This document shows, in pieces, positions 1-12,251 of a DNA stretch of 64,000 nucleotides. Positions within the stretch are counted from its first letter, which is position 1, and each line of letters starts with the position of its first letter. The stretch covers positions 108,337,802-108,401,801 of the forward strand of contig OV884058.1 of the NCBI GenBank assembly GCA_930367215.1, read 5' to 3'. Source of the stretch: Pollenia angustigena. Its lineage: Eukaryota; Arthropoda; Insecta; Diptera; Polleniidae. A program made the translations under genes and the position numbers. Below the pieces are notes generated by a model. It did no database searches, had not been told where the DNA came from, and saw nothing but the letters and a program-made list of their open reading frames with translations.

Positions 1-273
1 AAATTAATATCCAAAATATGAGAATTGTTTGGTTTGAAAAATAAGCGAAAGCATGCTATTATTTCACCTACCGCCCGTACAAATATGCTCCCGAAATAAG
101 AATTGTGACACGATATCTCCCATAGATAGAGCTAGGAGATAACTGCATTTTCATTACTATTGTGAAGGGTATAGAAGTATCTGCACAGCTGAATACGGCC
201 ATCTAAATTGTTATTATAAAAAAAGAAGCCCCTTCATACTCAATTTTATTGCCTCTTTATTTTAACAAAAGGC
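1..273. other. AT-rich intergenic, nothing recognised
   Basis: I see no coding frame, terminal repeat or motif that I can support in this left edge. Confidence 0.4.
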
Positions 274-702
274 AGACTTTAATGCCCAATTTTCAGGATA
301 GTATTTAAATCAATATTGAGTTAATTTTCATAACAAACTTAAATCGTATTTAAAACAGATTGGTTTTTTGAGTTTTATTTGAAAAGTCTTATTTAATTTA
401 GATAAAAGTATGGTAGCACTACTAAATACAAAAAAAAAAAATATAAAAAAGTGTATTTATTTACAAGGTGGTCTGAAAAAAAACAGCTGACTGTTAATGC
501 TTTGCCTGTTGTTGTTGTATTGTTGTGATATTGAGGTCACCTTGCTAAAATATTGCAATGGAAACTTAAGTTGAAATTAAGTGTACCACATCGGTGAATT
601 AAGTTTCACTTAAGTTTTTAGTGAAGAAGAGAATTTTGTATTTAAAACGATTTTAAAAATAAATGTGTTTTAATATCAATCCTGAAAATGGGCCATAAGT
701 CT
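274..702. mobile_element. MITE-like element with inverted ends
   Basis: The left end reads AGACTTTAATGCCC followed by AATTTTCAGGAT. The right end is the approximate reverse complement (ATCCTGAAAATGGGCC then ATAAGTCT). The interior is AT-rich without a reading frame. The superfamily is unknown and no clear target duplication was found. Confidence 0.5.
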
Positions 703-1379
703 TTTTTTTAAAGCGATAATTATCTATCGCTATTATTTTCAATAAAATTTTTTTCATTTTAAAAACATAAACATGAAAATTTAAAATCTCTTTAAATTTA
801 ATTGTTGTCTCTTGAAATGTAATTCAATATTTTTTTCAGTGGCAGTAAATTGTTCAATAAAATGTACAATTACAAATCAAGCTCGTTATCGTTGGCAATT
901 GTATTGTATTTCTTAATTTCTTATTCTTTTTTTTTTGTATTTTTTCTTTTTAATTTATTTTAAATTACATTTTATTTTCAATCTCGTATTACTTTTTGTT
1001 AGTTTGTTGCTAAAGGGTGTTTTGTTTAGAGTAACATTACGTTAGATAAAAATAAAACAAAGAAACATATTTTTAATGTAAAAATAAGATTTGGGGCAGC
1101 CCATGGCGCGTTCTTATTTTCATACACTTTTCGCACAATTTTAGGCCATATTTCAATAATAACTTTTCGAATGTTGTTTTTCAAGTAACTCAATCTTGGT
1201 GGCCAATTAAAGTTTCTTCAAGTTAATAAATTGTTTGACCTACCGACCATTTAAAAAAAAAATCGAGTTAGGAATAGGGTATGTATATTTTTTCTGAATC
1301 CATAACCTGTTTCAATCGTTTATTTGATATAAAGTTTATTAAGTTTTGGTTTGCTCTACCCCTTTCCGACCTAAAGTCG
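703..1379. other. AT-rich stretch without recognised features
   Basis: It holds low-complexity T and A runs and no convincing coding potential or repeat ends. Confidence 0.4.
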
Positions 1380-2461
1380 ATCCAAGTGACATATTTATCT
1401 AAATTTTTGAATTCTGTTATTTCGGTGCACATAAAACATATAGGGGTGTTGAGTTTTGTCAGTAAGATCGTTTATCCTATTTTTGCAGGATACGCACAAT
1501 TGTTGCAGTCCGGTTTAATTTCCAAATACATCTCCTTGAAACAATATTATTTATTTATATTTTTCAATGTGGTATTTAAAGAAAAAATTTAGTTTTTTTT
1601 AGTTAAACATAAATATACTTTTCATTTTAAACAATAAGTTTGCGTTCTTGATTTGCATTTTACAAGTCGGCAGCATCTTGCTGTTGGAAAATCATGTTCC
1701 ATAGGCCAGTATTTGTATCCATCAAATCGTTTGTGTTGGCATAGCTGTTTGGATAGACGATACATTTTCTTGGAATATCTTTACAATACGATCTCATACG
1801 TTCAAGTAACGGATCTATTTTCCAAAATACTTTGATTGTTTCTCTGCATCCGTTACTTTATTGTTATCCACCACATTTAGATACATTCGCAAGAGAAAGA
1901 ATCGATCACGGCTCATGGTATCAGGTACAATAGGAATCGTTGTGGTCTCCCAGTATATGCGTAGCCTTCGATAACGAATGCAGCCCATCCTTATAGCGAT
2001 GCAGAACAAATTTTTATTTCAGATATTGATGCTCCCTGTACACGGTACCTGTTTGGGTACTCCTTACCTTTTTTTAAAAAACTTATAATTGAAATAAACG
2101 AAAAAATAATGATAAGGGGTCTCTAAAGGTATGTTTGTGTCCTCAGTTGCACAAGAGCTGCTTTCCAACTGAGTCTCAAACGGTCTTATTTTCCAGATAT
2201 CACGACGATTGTCAGTTTGACATGCATCTGGTGGTGTCACTGATAGAGCATTTACTTCTTTTTCATTGTCGCTTTCGTGGTCTGAAAATCATTTGCTATA
2301 ACGGGTAATTCCCAAGTTGCATCCTTGCACCCATCATTACTATTAAAATCTTCCAAATCTGTTAAAAAAAGTTCAGCTGAGAAATCGTTTTCAGTTAATC
2401 CACCTGACAAAAGAACGAAAAAAGTACACATATTTTTAAAATGTAGTCCGAACACGCACAA
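1380..2461 (-). pseudogene. piggyBac-family transposase remnant (broken)
   Basis: The minus strand carries scattered piggyBac (DDE_Tnp_1_7) blocks in transposase order. About 2290-2100 gives an N-terminal block with DIWKIRPF and later ETPYHYFF. At 2009-1815 comes a block with ETTTIPIVPDTMSRDRFFLL and YLNVVDNNKVTD, the family's best-conserved stretch before the catalytic core. After a frame change, VFWKIDPLLERMR follows near 1830-1780. The frame then jumps to a C-terminal block with HDFPTARCCRLVKCKSRT, and near 1510-1430 come the last cysteine-rich finger-like pieces (CNNCAYPAKIG, PICFMC). The DDD catalytic centre between these blocks is missing, so there is a large internal deletion plus several frameshifts and stops. 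The element cannot be active. No TTAA-flanked ends were located around it. Confidence 0.75.
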
Positions 2462-2721
2462 ATGTGGTACACCAAAAAAATTTTGTTGTAAAAATATAAA
2501 AAAATACCAAAATAATCACGAAGTTGCACTTAACATACAATATTTAGTATCTTTTCTTTTAAAACAAATTGCTTGATAAATGATTCCACAATTTAAATAA
2601 TTTTAATTTATTTGCAAACTTGCCCTTTTGACTCATTTTTGCAACTGCAAAAAGTTCACAACTGCACAACTGCAACTTAATATGAAAAAAACAAGAAGTT
2701 AGAGTGCTATATTTATCTTTA

Positions 2722-3408
2722 ATACCCTCCACCGACAGTTCGAATGTTTAAGGAGTAATATCTGTATGATGTCTATTTATTATTATTATCTTAAACTGTG
2801 ACGATTTGTTATTAATTATGGTTTTAGGCGACTAAACTTTTTTCCGGTAGTAGGGTTTATATGGGGCCTAGGGTAAATTATGTACCGATCATCACGAAAT
2901 TTTACAGCGTCATTTCTAGTCCTTTAAAACTGTGACGTTCAAATTTCTGTTATGATAGCATGATTAATTATGGTTTTAGGTGTACCAAACTGTTTTCCTG
3001 TAGTAGGGTTTCTATGGGGCCTAGGGTAAATTATGTACCGATCTTTACGAAATTTCACAGTATCATTTATAGTCCTATAAAACTGTGACGAGCCAAAATT
3101 TGTTATGATTGCATTATTTTTTACGGTTTAAGGCGTACTAAACTGTTTTCCGGGAGTTGTGTTTATATGGGGCTTAGGGTAAATTATAGACGGATCTTCA
3201 TATTGTTCATTTCGTTTGAGTTGTTCGAAAGTGAGCGTGTTTTCAACAGACGGACAGACAGATGGACATGGCTAAATTGACTTAGAATCACTCAAGGACC
3301 CAGAACATATATACTTTATGGGGTCTGAGATGAATAATAATAAAAAAGTTTCACACGGAATGACAAACTTAATATACCCTCTTCACAACTAATTGTGGTG
3401 GAGGGTAT
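2722..3408 (+). repeat. Dispersed fly repeat with ~158-bp internal units
   Basis: It starts ATACCCTCCACC and ends GGTGGAGGGTAT, so the ends are inverted. Inside are three direct copies of a ~158-bp unit around TATGGGGCCTAGGGTAAATT (near 2858, 3014 and 3168). A stereotyped tail follows: ACAGACGGACAGACAGATGG, then ATATATACTTTATGGGGTCT. Related copies occur at 12955-13480 and 38268-38470. It is non-coding and its mode of mobility is not known to me. Confidence 0.65.
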
Positions 3409-4315
3409 AAAAACGAATACCGGTTCTTTACAGTGATTAACGAAGAAAGAGCATACACAATTGTGTTTTGCCGGTCTTATCGCATAACGTCAAATATTAA
3501 AGAAATTATAGAGATTTAAACTTACCCGCACAATTGTGCGTATACGGAAAGGGCTACACACCAATTTTTTGCGAATGCTTCAAATTCCTCATATAAAAAC
3601 GTAACAAATAAATTTCACTCTTGCTGTGCTTCATTGCCGTAAGAAAAACCAAGTAGTTAAAGTGCAATTTAAATTAAATGACAGCCAGTAAATAAATTTT
3701 ACTTTTGCTTCACTTCGCTTCATTGCCGTAAGAAAAAAAGTAGTGAAAGCAAAATAAAATGTCAACAACTTAATACACAGCAGTAAGTATACGTATGCAG
3801 CACAAAAAGCTACTTTTTAGACATTAATTTAGAAAAGTGGCGTATGCGGCAAAAGTGTTCACCTTCAATAAAAAATTTTTAACTTTTAAGTTCATTTATG
3901 AACGTTCAAAACAATTTAAATTTTTCTTCAAAACATACGCCAAAAGCAGTGGAGATCGGTTTTATTTTCAGAAAACTTAATGTAAATCTTTATTGCCGTT
4001 TTTCTCCACTATGACTTTTAAGCATATGTACCAAACCCATAATAAGCTGACTATGTGTCTCTGCTCTGTTAAAACCAAATGCCAGCAATTTTAATGCCAG
4101 CTAATTGAGGTACGAAAAGGTTAGTAAGACTATCTTTAAGCCGCTCAGCGTTGACTGCAACGTTCTGACCATCGTTATTTGTGAAGAGACATGGACTACT
4201 GATTCCAACCCGGCCCTCAAAGCTTATGAAACTTTAAGTTTGACAAGATTTGCGGGCCACTGTTTAAACACCATTACATTACATGTGTTTCAATAATGGC
4301 TTGGAAGTTAGTTTA
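3409..4315. other. Intergenic with a short tandem duplication
   Basis: A block containing TTCATTGCCGTAAGAAAAA is repeated with a spacing of about 90 bp between 3605 and 3740. Palindromic CACAATTGTG motifs occur near 3457 and 3529. Nothing coding is recognised. Confidence 0.4.
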
Positions 4316-4378
4316 GCTCCAAATGGTGCAAATCTGTTTGTTGGCATACCCATTTAACCAAAAGTGTGATTTATCACT
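4316..4378 (-). pseudogene. mariner transposase scrap
   Basis: The minus strand encodes SHFWLNGYANKQICTIWS, matching the block after the first catalytic aspartate (FSDEAHFWLNGYVNKQNC) seen in the fuller mariner at 41608-42920. The acidic pair is DK here instead of DE. The frame stops immediately afterwards, so only about 21 codons survive. Confidence 0.7.
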
Positions 4379-5190
4379 GGGGTGAGTCTCTTTATGATAA
4401 ATTGGTAAAACCAAACCAGCTTCAAAACATCCAAACACTGTCAAATCAGCTGTCACAAAAGGCAGTGCTGCCAATTTTAAGTTCTTCATTCGCCTCGAGA
4501 AGAACACCCTATATTTTCATTTTCAGTTGCTACTGCTGCTTTTAGTTGATAAATAAAAATAAATTTCTGGTCTAGTAATTTTCCTCGACAATTTTCTTCT
4601 GAATTAATTTTTTTTCGTTTTTCTTTTGAAAATCTGTAATAAACATTGTTTTCTTGTTGTGTTTTGTCAAAGCAAATTGTGGATGAGCAAGAAATGTGAA
4701 TAAAAGCAGAAGGGGGAAAAACGAACAAAATCAAACTTTAAATTAACTCAACTTTTGCAATCACAATATAAAATCAAGTCGCTTACAGTGACAGTGACTT
4801 GTTTCTTGTTTTCTAGTTGGACACAATTTTAGTCATTTCCATTCATTTCTTTGGAGCTGATTCCGCTTTTTTTCTCAGTGACAAAGTTACGGAATTGAAC
4901 TTTTGCTTAAAGTTGCTTAGACTTTGTTTTTCTTTTTTTTTTTGGTTAATTATGAAGTTACAAAGCCGTTGAAAAGAAAAAAGAGAAATCAGATTTTGAA
5001 TGAAACAGTTCAAGGTAGACAGAGATGTTGTCGTTTTATTTTTGTCACAACGAAAACTTGACTTTGTCGCATTGAGTCATAATATGACTTCGGTTATCGT
5101 TAAATGGTGTAGTAATCTGAAGAAAAATAATTTTAAGTTTGTGGAAGTGTATATAATAAAAGAATTGACAAATAAAAAAAAAAAAAAATA
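4379..5190. other. Intergenic, nothing recognised
   Basis: It is AT-rich with A/T homopolymers. I find no supported feature; short open frames here lack family motifs. Confidence 0.35.
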
Positions 5191-5191
5191 A

Positions 5192-5577
5192 ATGAATTTG
5201 AATATTTAGTTAGGCTTGAGTTCATCAAATTTATGTGCTGTTTCCAGGTGAAAGGCAATTGATTGTGTGGAATAATTTATATGAAAATCACTCAGTTTTT
5301 TGAGTACTTTTCATATAAATTTTACAACACAATCAATTGCCTGTCACCTGGAAGCAGCACATTAATTTTCATTAACTTTTATTACTAAAAGATAGAATTT
5401 TACAACATGAAATAAATCAAAATTCAACACGAGTTCGAACCCCAGCTCAGCCAAGAATAAAATAAAAATTCTCAATAAATTCGAATTAATTTCATGTTGT
5501 AAAATTCCTTCCTTCAGCAAAATAATGAAATGAAAATTCTATTTGATGAACTCAAGTCTAACTTAATATTCAAATTT
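5192..5577. mobile_element. Nested foldback element
   Basis: Two nested inverted repeats are seen. The outer arms (about 5192-5230 and 5542-5577) read GAATATTTAGTTAGGCTTGA and its complement. Next come arms of a ~75-bp hairpin (5236-5295 / 5306-5365) holding CCAGGTGAAAGGCAATTGAT, and a second hairpin with GAATTTTACAACATGAAAT (5395-5413 / 5489-5508). The loop of the second hairpin has GAGTTCGAACCCCAG, resembling a tRNA B box. No coding sequence. Confidence 0.7.
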
Positions 5578-5625
5578 AAAACCGACACTTGAACTAAGAA
5601 ACCTAAATTGTTCTAAAAAAATTAA

Positions 5626-5736
5626 CAGCCAGGCCCACGATGTCACACGTTATCGTTCGCATAGAAAATTACATTTAAAACAAAAACAAGTAATTTTGTA
5701 TGCGAACGTTAACGTATGACATCGTGGGCCTGGCTG
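5626..5736. mobile_element. Short hAT-like MITE (CAGCCAGG ends)
   Basis: A 111-bp near-perfect palindrome begins CAGCCAGGCCCACGATGTC and ends with its complement. The 8-bp flanks are AAAATTAA and TAAATTAA (7 of 8 identical), which with the CAG...CTG ends suggests the hAT superfamily. A second, partly deleted copy lies at 7041-7125. Confidence 0.7.
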
Positions 5737-5799
5737 TAAATTAATTAATAAAATTTAAATTTGTGTTTATGGTTTTCAATCCAAATTTGATTTTGTTTT

Positions 5800-6060
5800 A
5801 AGTCAGGCTCAAGTTTACTAATTTTCATTTAATTATTTTCATTAAGGAATGTAGTTAACAACATGAAATAAATTAAAATTTATTGATAATAATTAGTATT
5901 GTGGTAATTTTGTTGAACTATTTATGGGTTTTAATCCAAATTTTTCAATATTTTTAATCAGGCTTAAGTTCATCAAATTTAATTTTCATTAAATTATTTT
6001 TATGAAGAAAGGAATTTTACAACGTGAAAATTAATTAAAATTGTTATTGATAATCATTCA
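5800..6060. repeat. Direct copies of a foldback arm
   Basis: Two tandem, diverged copies of a segment running from AGGCTCAAGTT/AGGCTTAAGTT to AACATGAAATAAATT/AACGTGAAAATTAATT lie ~170 bp apart. They match arms of the foldback at 5192-5577. Confidence 0.55.
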
Positions 6061-6065
6061 TTCTT

Positions 6066-6150
6066 GACTGACCTGAGATTCGAACCCAGGCGGCTTGTTA
6101 CCCTGAAATATTTCGATCGCTACCACTCGATCTCCTCAGAGGGAGACGAC
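6066..6150 (-). mobile_element. tRNA-like (SINE-like) segment
   Basis: Read on the minus strand it has a possible A box (GAGTGGTAGCGATCG) and a good B box (GGGTTCGAATCTC) about 35 bases apart, as in a tRNA-derived Pol III promoter. No proper acceptor stem closes, so it is unlikely to be a working tRNA gene. Confidence 0.4.
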
Positions 6151-7040
6151 TGCTGACGTCAATAGTCAAACATCAATCCTTAAACCAAATTGTATTTTAA
6201 CCTTTGGTAGATCGAAATTTGCTTTTTTGAATGATTATCCATTTTTAATTGATTTTACATGTTTTTCCTTTATTTATTGATAATTTTTATTCTTGAATGT
6301 AACCGGGTTTGAAATTACAACGCTGTTCCGAGAAAGCACACTTTTTCATCACTAGAGTTCTTCGACAATAAAGCAATAAAATATTAAAATAGCAACTCTC
6401 TATTACGAACAATAACTTTTTATCAAATTGCCCATTTGTTTATAAATAGAACACTGCCATCGTTTGTCACGAGTTGGAAAGTCGTAATACACAGTACAAA
6501 TTGTTTGAACACGTAAATTATTTCTTTCAAATCGGAATATGCGGTAAATCCTCAGTTTAGGCAACCGATGAGTGCTTTTATGTACATTTTATTATAACAT
6601 TTGGTACAAGAGGTTTTTAAGTAGAAGTTAAGAAATGCATAATTCGCAATAAGGGGCTTACATTTTTTGGAACTATCATTCATTGTTGGAATCGCCTAAA
6701 ATTTTTGTTTCATTCCATAAGATGTAATTAGTTATAAACAGAAAAAGGTTTAAGTGATTTTGTAAATTCAAGCCCAATTGGGTTGTTTGATCGTTTAGAA
6801 TTTTCTGAAAATTTTTTGCAAGTTGACCCATCTAATAGGAGTGAAAGATTTGACTACGCTCAAGTTTGTCAAAATGTATCTGTGGTCAGCGATGTTGCCG
6901 AAAGAGGAGTGAAATTGATTACAGATTAAAATTATAAATTAACACAGGACAAAAAAGAAAACAATTTATTTTTCAAGTTATTAAAGAATATAATTTGAAC
7001 TATCCCACTTTTAGCAAAATGTTACTATTAAATAAACTTA
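6151..7040. other. Intergenic, nothing recognised
   Basis: AT-rich sequence with no supported reading frame or repeat boundary. Confidence 0.35.
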
Positions 7041-7125
7041 CAGCCAAACAAATTTTAGAAATTGTTTTTGTTTTAAATGCAATTTTCTATGCGAACGTTA
7101 ACGTGTGACATCGTGGGACTGGCTG
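7041..7125. mobile_element. Partial copy of the CAGCCAGG MITE
   Basis: The right half (GAACGTTAACGTGTGACATC to GGCTG) matches the right arm of the MITE at 5626-5736. The left arm keeps only CAGCC and then diverges. No target duplication is visible. Confidence 0.6.
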
Positions 7126-8870
7126 TTAATATTTATAAAAATATTTTAGTTTAAGGTTTATTTTTCGAATAATTTTGAATAAAATGTTGAAAGTAAAATT
7201 TAGTCTTATTTCCATATTTTTTTTTTATATTTTTTTAAGTTCGGCTGCTGTTTATTATTAAAATTAAAGCCTTTGTACTGATATATTTTACAGATTGTTA
7301 GTTATTTTCGAAAAATAAAACTTTATTTATTCCATTTTGTTCAATTACTATTTATTTAATTATTTGTGTATGTTCCCAAATGGGATCTTTGGGCGCTAAT
7401 GAGTTAAAATGTGTACGTTTAAATTGTATAACGCACAGGTTCTCTCAAAAGTAAATGTCAAATGGTCGAATTTCCTAGTTTAACCTTTAACTGTGAAGGT
7501 GGTGGTAAATTTTACCCTCTCTTTATATTTTTTTAAATACTCTCTTCCGTTGCGCTCAATCAATTTAATTCTCTTAGTATCTTCTAATATCATGATCAGG
7601 GTTGTCAGATTGATTTTGACCTTTTCCGCCAAATTCAATGTCAAAAATCGCCAAAATCGCCAAAACCTTTGTTTACAAGTTTTAGACAGTAAAATACATA
7701 TTTTTTAAATTATTAAAAATAATTTTTTATAAATCCTAAAAAATAAATTAGTTCCATATCGCTAAAAAACGCCAAAAATTTAAAAAAAGTCGCCATAATA
7801 TATATTTTGTTTAATTTTTATATAGAGCGAAATAAAAATAGTTAGTAAACACAAAAAAGGTACGATGTTTACGATAAAATAATTTATAGTAGTCTACTTC
7901 AAGCAACAAATAAAGATTTTTTGCGATTAGTACTAAACAAATATTAGAAATACATAGTTGCACTTTTATTATATATCTTAACGCTTCAATGGCATTACTC
8001 GCTATTTATCTTCTTATTTGGAATACTTTGTGAGGATATTACATTTATTCAACGAAAGTACAAAAGTAGTGCAAAATGTACTATTCCGATTCATATAACT
8101 CCTAATAACGCGTCTAGAAGTTCGTATTGCATTCTAATTCGAAGGCGAGTTTTAGTGGAGTTCATAGTTTCAACACAGGCTTTATTAGTTGTAAATACCG
8201 CATATAAACGACAGCCAAAGTAAAGTCCTTGAAATTGTACGTCCCTGCCGTATCCTTGTAGCTTTTAAATGTTGGCCTAAACTTATTTAGGTATCTTTCC
8301 AATTAACCAACGCTAATTTTTTTCATTGTGTTTCACAAACGTCCAAAGGTATGATAGGATTCATAAAAATCTTTAAAATATCACTAACAACAACGTATTT
8401 TATCTGTGATAATAAATTGCCACATACACAATGTGAAAATGTTTATAGACTTAAAACATATTAATGTTTTAAGGAATTCTATTTATTGATTTTTTCAAGT
8501 GCAATTTTAAATATAAAAAAATACTTTTCTAGAAGATTCTCATTAACTTCATCAGCCATTTGAAGATACCTTCAAATAACTATCATACATATGATTGCCT
8601 GAAATTTCATTCATAAAAATACGAGAATTAAAATATTATACCACCTCGTCAGCGTTAACGTTCGTATTTAGTAGAAAAAAATTTACCCCACATCAAAATT
8701 AACGAGATATTTTCATTGAATTATTTTTATCACTTCTCCGTTTTCTTGTTGGTAAAAAAATTATTTATTTCAAAAACGTAATTTTATTTAAAACAATTTT
8801 AATTAAGTGTCTCATTAAAATAAGTACATTTTATTAAATCTCGTTCATTGTTTAGGAAGCTGTTTGTACC

Positions 8871-9919
8871 CAGAGTTTAAAATGCTATCGCCATATTAGC
8901 AAAAGCAGCCAAATTTTGCCTTTTTCCTATTAAAAAAAAAAAATCAAAAATAAAAAGCCGAAATGTTCCACTGCTAAAAAAGCCCACACTTTTCAAAAGC
9001 AGCAGCAAAATAAACACACTGTTTTTGAAAAGTAACCTTTTAATTGACACTGCTTTTTCCAACTATTGCTTTTTTAACAATAGCAAAAATGTCTTATTTG
9101 ATGGAACTCAAAAAGCAACGGCAATAACTTTTCTGTTGTAGGAGAAAATATGTAGGAAAGAGAATGAAACAAAAAGATTCTGTCAAACAGCCGCCAAATC
9201 AAAAACCACTGCATGCTAATAGCCGCAAAATAGGAGATAAAAGCAGCGCAAAGGTAGCTGAAAGGCACATGATCGACGAAGACAAGTGATATTTTTCATG
9301 CAAAACAAATACAACAAGAATTTGTTTTTGTTTCTATACAATAAAAAATCCAACAGACACTTTGGCACACACACACATTTCGTGCTATAGTCATGCAAAC
9401 TGTCGAGCAACAACAACATTACTACAACATTACTGAAGAAAGGCAAAAATTTATTTTTCCTCACCACCATGAAAAAAAACCATGTTGCTTGTTCACTGAT
9501 CAGTATTTTTCGTTGTAATCTGCCTTTTTGCAGAGCTAATAGCTCTGCTCAGACTGCTTTTAGCACACACTTCAGCGGCTTTTTGTTATTACCAGCCAGA
9601 GAAGAATTTTTGTTCTTTGAATTTTAGATTTTTTTTTTGGTTTGTCTTTTTTAACTAGCTCTTCTTTCAGGAAAAAGTAAAAAAGCAAAAGGCGAAATAA
9701 TTTTTTTTAGCTTTTGCTTTTTATGTGGTTGTCCTTTTTTGTCGCTGGCTGGTAAAAAAGCAGTTGTCAGAAAATAAAATTATTCAAAATAGGAGATTTG
9801 CTTTTTTGCACAAACGAAAAACAAAACATTGGCTATTGGAAAAAAAAATTAAAAATTTCAAAAGCAGTGGCAAAAGCAAAAATAAAAAGCAGCCAGCTGA
9901 TGGGTGCTTTTAAACCCTG
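8871..9919. mobile_element. hAT element with TTTGTACC target duplication
   Basis: The ends are CAGAGTTTAAAATGC and, inverted, CAGGGTTTAAAAGC. They are flanked by a perfect 8-bp duplication, TTTGTACC (8863-8870 and 9920-9927). The interior carries many AAAAGCAGC/GCTGCTTTT motifs toward both ends and no recognisable transposase. It interrupts the GCCACGCCCAC repeat tract. The terminal sequence is shared with the small hAT MITEs at 54909-55108 and 56161-56353. Confidence 0.8.
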
Positions 9920-9927
9920 TTTGTACC

Positions 9928-10650
9928 AAGTTTGAATACTGTTACTATTACAATTCTGCAGATATAAAGAAATCTATGGGGTCTTTGTATTGAGTCTTCT
10001 CTTTGAGAGATGTTCTCCTCCAATTCCGACCATTTTTGACAGATGATGGGTATTGTTAACCATTCTATTTGTACTAAATTTGGGAAATTTTCCACTTATC
10101 GTTATTAAGATGTATATTGTGCCATGCCCACTTATCAAATCCCGCCTCCTTTTTGACTGATGTTGCATATAGGTAGCCAAGCTATTTGTTTCCAATTTGG
10201 AAACTTAAGCTGTTACCGCTTGGGTAATTTTATAACTTTAACCGTTCTTTAGATATAAATTAATCTGTTTTATGCCACGCCCACCTTTCCAATCTCGGCT
10301 TTTTTTGTTAATTTTTTTTGGTCATTATATATAAAAAAATTCATTTTGTGCCACGCCCAATTCTCTAATCCTAGCCACATTTTGTCGGAAGTTGTGTATT
10401 GCTAAACAAGATGCTTGTTTCGAAACTTTGACTCTTGGCATTCTTAAGATATACAAAAATCTATAAGGTTGTTGTTTGGGAGATGCCACGCCCACTTCTC
10501 CAGTCCCGCCCAGATGTTGTTTAATGTTAACCAAGATATTTCGTCCAAAGTTGGAAACTTGTTCTTGCCGATTTGTCTGCAATGTAGTAAGCCAATTTTT
10601 ATGGGATGCAGATTTTGATGAGTAAAACAACTCCAAAAAGGTTGACCTCT
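9928..10650 (+). repeat. Degenerate tandem repeat with GCCACGCCCAC core
   Basis: Four or five diverged units of roughly 80-150 bp each carry GCCACGCCCAC (near 10121, 10273, 10350, 10483), then a C/T-rich segment and TTGTTAACC/TTGGTAACC-like and ATTTGTACC-like motifs. No coding function is evident. The left end of the tract continues across the hAT insertion to about 8855. Confidence 0.6.
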
Positions 10651-10922
10651 AGTTTCTACACCAGTGTTGCCGCACTTGGTAGGTTCCTACCAAATTGGGT
10701 AGTTTTGAAATGTGTTGGTAGGTTGGTAGGATTGGTCGAGAATTTGGTAGTTTTTTCAGTTTTATTTCAATACATTAATTAATTTTCAGTTTTAATTTTG
10801 TTCTTTTGTAAAATTTAAATAAGTTTAATTTGAAAAAAAATCTTAAATAAAAATCGTTATATCCACGGCAATCTGCTTTTATATCAATTATCTTGATGAG
10901 CATATCTTGCTATGCTCACTCG

Positions 10923-11237
10923 TGGTGTAAAAAATAAAAGGTGGCATCGTTACACCAGCTCATTTTTGCTCAATTAATTTTCGCCCAATCTAACCCCTGG
11001 GCTACAACTGCTATGAGAAGTGTAACATTAACACTAACATGTAAGTTTAAGTATGTACATAAATTTAGAGTTTTTCTCATACTTTTAAATGTTATTTTAT
11101 GTTATAAAAGAGTTGTTAAAGCGCATGTTAATGTCACACTTCTCATAGCAGTTGTAGCCCAGGGGTTAGATTGGCCGAAAAATAATTGAGCAAAAATCAG
11201 CTGGTGTAACGATGCCACCTTGTATTTATTACACCAT
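10923..11237. mobile_element. Foldback MITE with ~110-bp arms
   Basis: The left arm runs from TGGTGTAA through GGTGGCATCGTTACACCAGC and CCCCTGGGCTACAACTGC to AGAAGTGT. The right arm is its near-perfect complement. The loop of about 85 bp is AT-rich. An open frame across it is only the palindrome read through. Confidence 0.8.
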
Positions 11238-11348
11238 GTGTTTACCGGCGGTGCTTTGTTAGGTGTCAAAATTTATAGCGCGTAAGTTCTTTTATTCATT
11301 GAATAGTTGGATGGCACAATGGACAGGTTTGTTTAAGTTCTTTTGAAC

Positions 11349-11371
11349 AATAATAATAATAATAATAATAT
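11349..11371. repeat. (AAT)n microsatellite
   Basis: Uninterrupted TAA triplets. Confidence 0.9.
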
Positions 11372-11509
11372 TTATTTATTATAAAAGGTAGGTTTGTTAT
11401 AAAAAAATCGGAGACAACTGAAAGAAGTGATTCAAACAATAACTCTGTGTGCAGGTAAAATACACAACTGCACATAATATTATGATTTGATTAATTTATA
11501 ATTTACCCC

Positions 11510-12175
11510 GGGTCTCCACGTAGCAATATTTATTGCGGCAAACGTAAAATTTGATTGCTCCATTAAATTTGCGACGTATAGACCGCAAATTGCCATGAGT
11601 GGCAATCCATTGCGCAATGATTGCTTGAGCAATTATTGTTTAGCAATCTGCTGTCAAATCAGTTGTAATTTATCTGACATTTCATTTCTCCGTACGGTTG
11701 TTTATTTACTAGTGTGTTTTTTTATTAAAAAAGCATTCAAGAAAAAGCCGCCAAGTGAAAAAATACTTCAACAAAATACAGAAAAAGTTTTTATATATTA
11801 TATTTTTAAATAAACGTCAATATCAACAAAAGCAAACGACAATACAAGTTTTAGGTTTTTTTTTCATACGCAAATAAACAAAAAAGCAATGCAAAACACA
11901 GCTACGACAATTACAATTAATTATTTTATTAATTTAATTTATTAATTTAAAAAAGAAAATTTAACAATCACTTCAAAACACAACATTAAACATTTGTTAT
12001 TAATACAGCCACAAAACTTTATACAGCTACCCGAGGCGAAAATTGCAAATTTATGGCAAAGCAATTACAAGTGTTCTCCAGCAATATAATTAGCAATTAT
12101 TGCTACATTGTTCTGTCATTGTTCTGCCGACGTTATTGCTTGTACTTAGCAATAAAAATTGCTACGTGGAGACCC
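11510..12175. mobile_element. TIR element GGGTCTCCACGTAGCAAT
   Basis: The left end GGGTCTCCACGTAGCAAT is matched at the right by ATTGCTACGTGGAGACCC. The interior has many GCAATNATTGC-like palindromic motifs near both ends, typical of transposase-binding subterminal repeats, and no recognised protein. The target duplication is unclear and the superfamily unassigned. Confidence 0.75.
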
Positions 12176-12251
12176 AGCGTTATATTTTAGTAGTGCTGAT
12201 GAGAAAATTATTCATAAAAGGAAATTTAGAAATGAATGGCTCCAAACATTT

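Noticed and set aside
10941..11189. 82-codon frame as a small gene
   Set aside because: It spans both arms of a foldback MITE.
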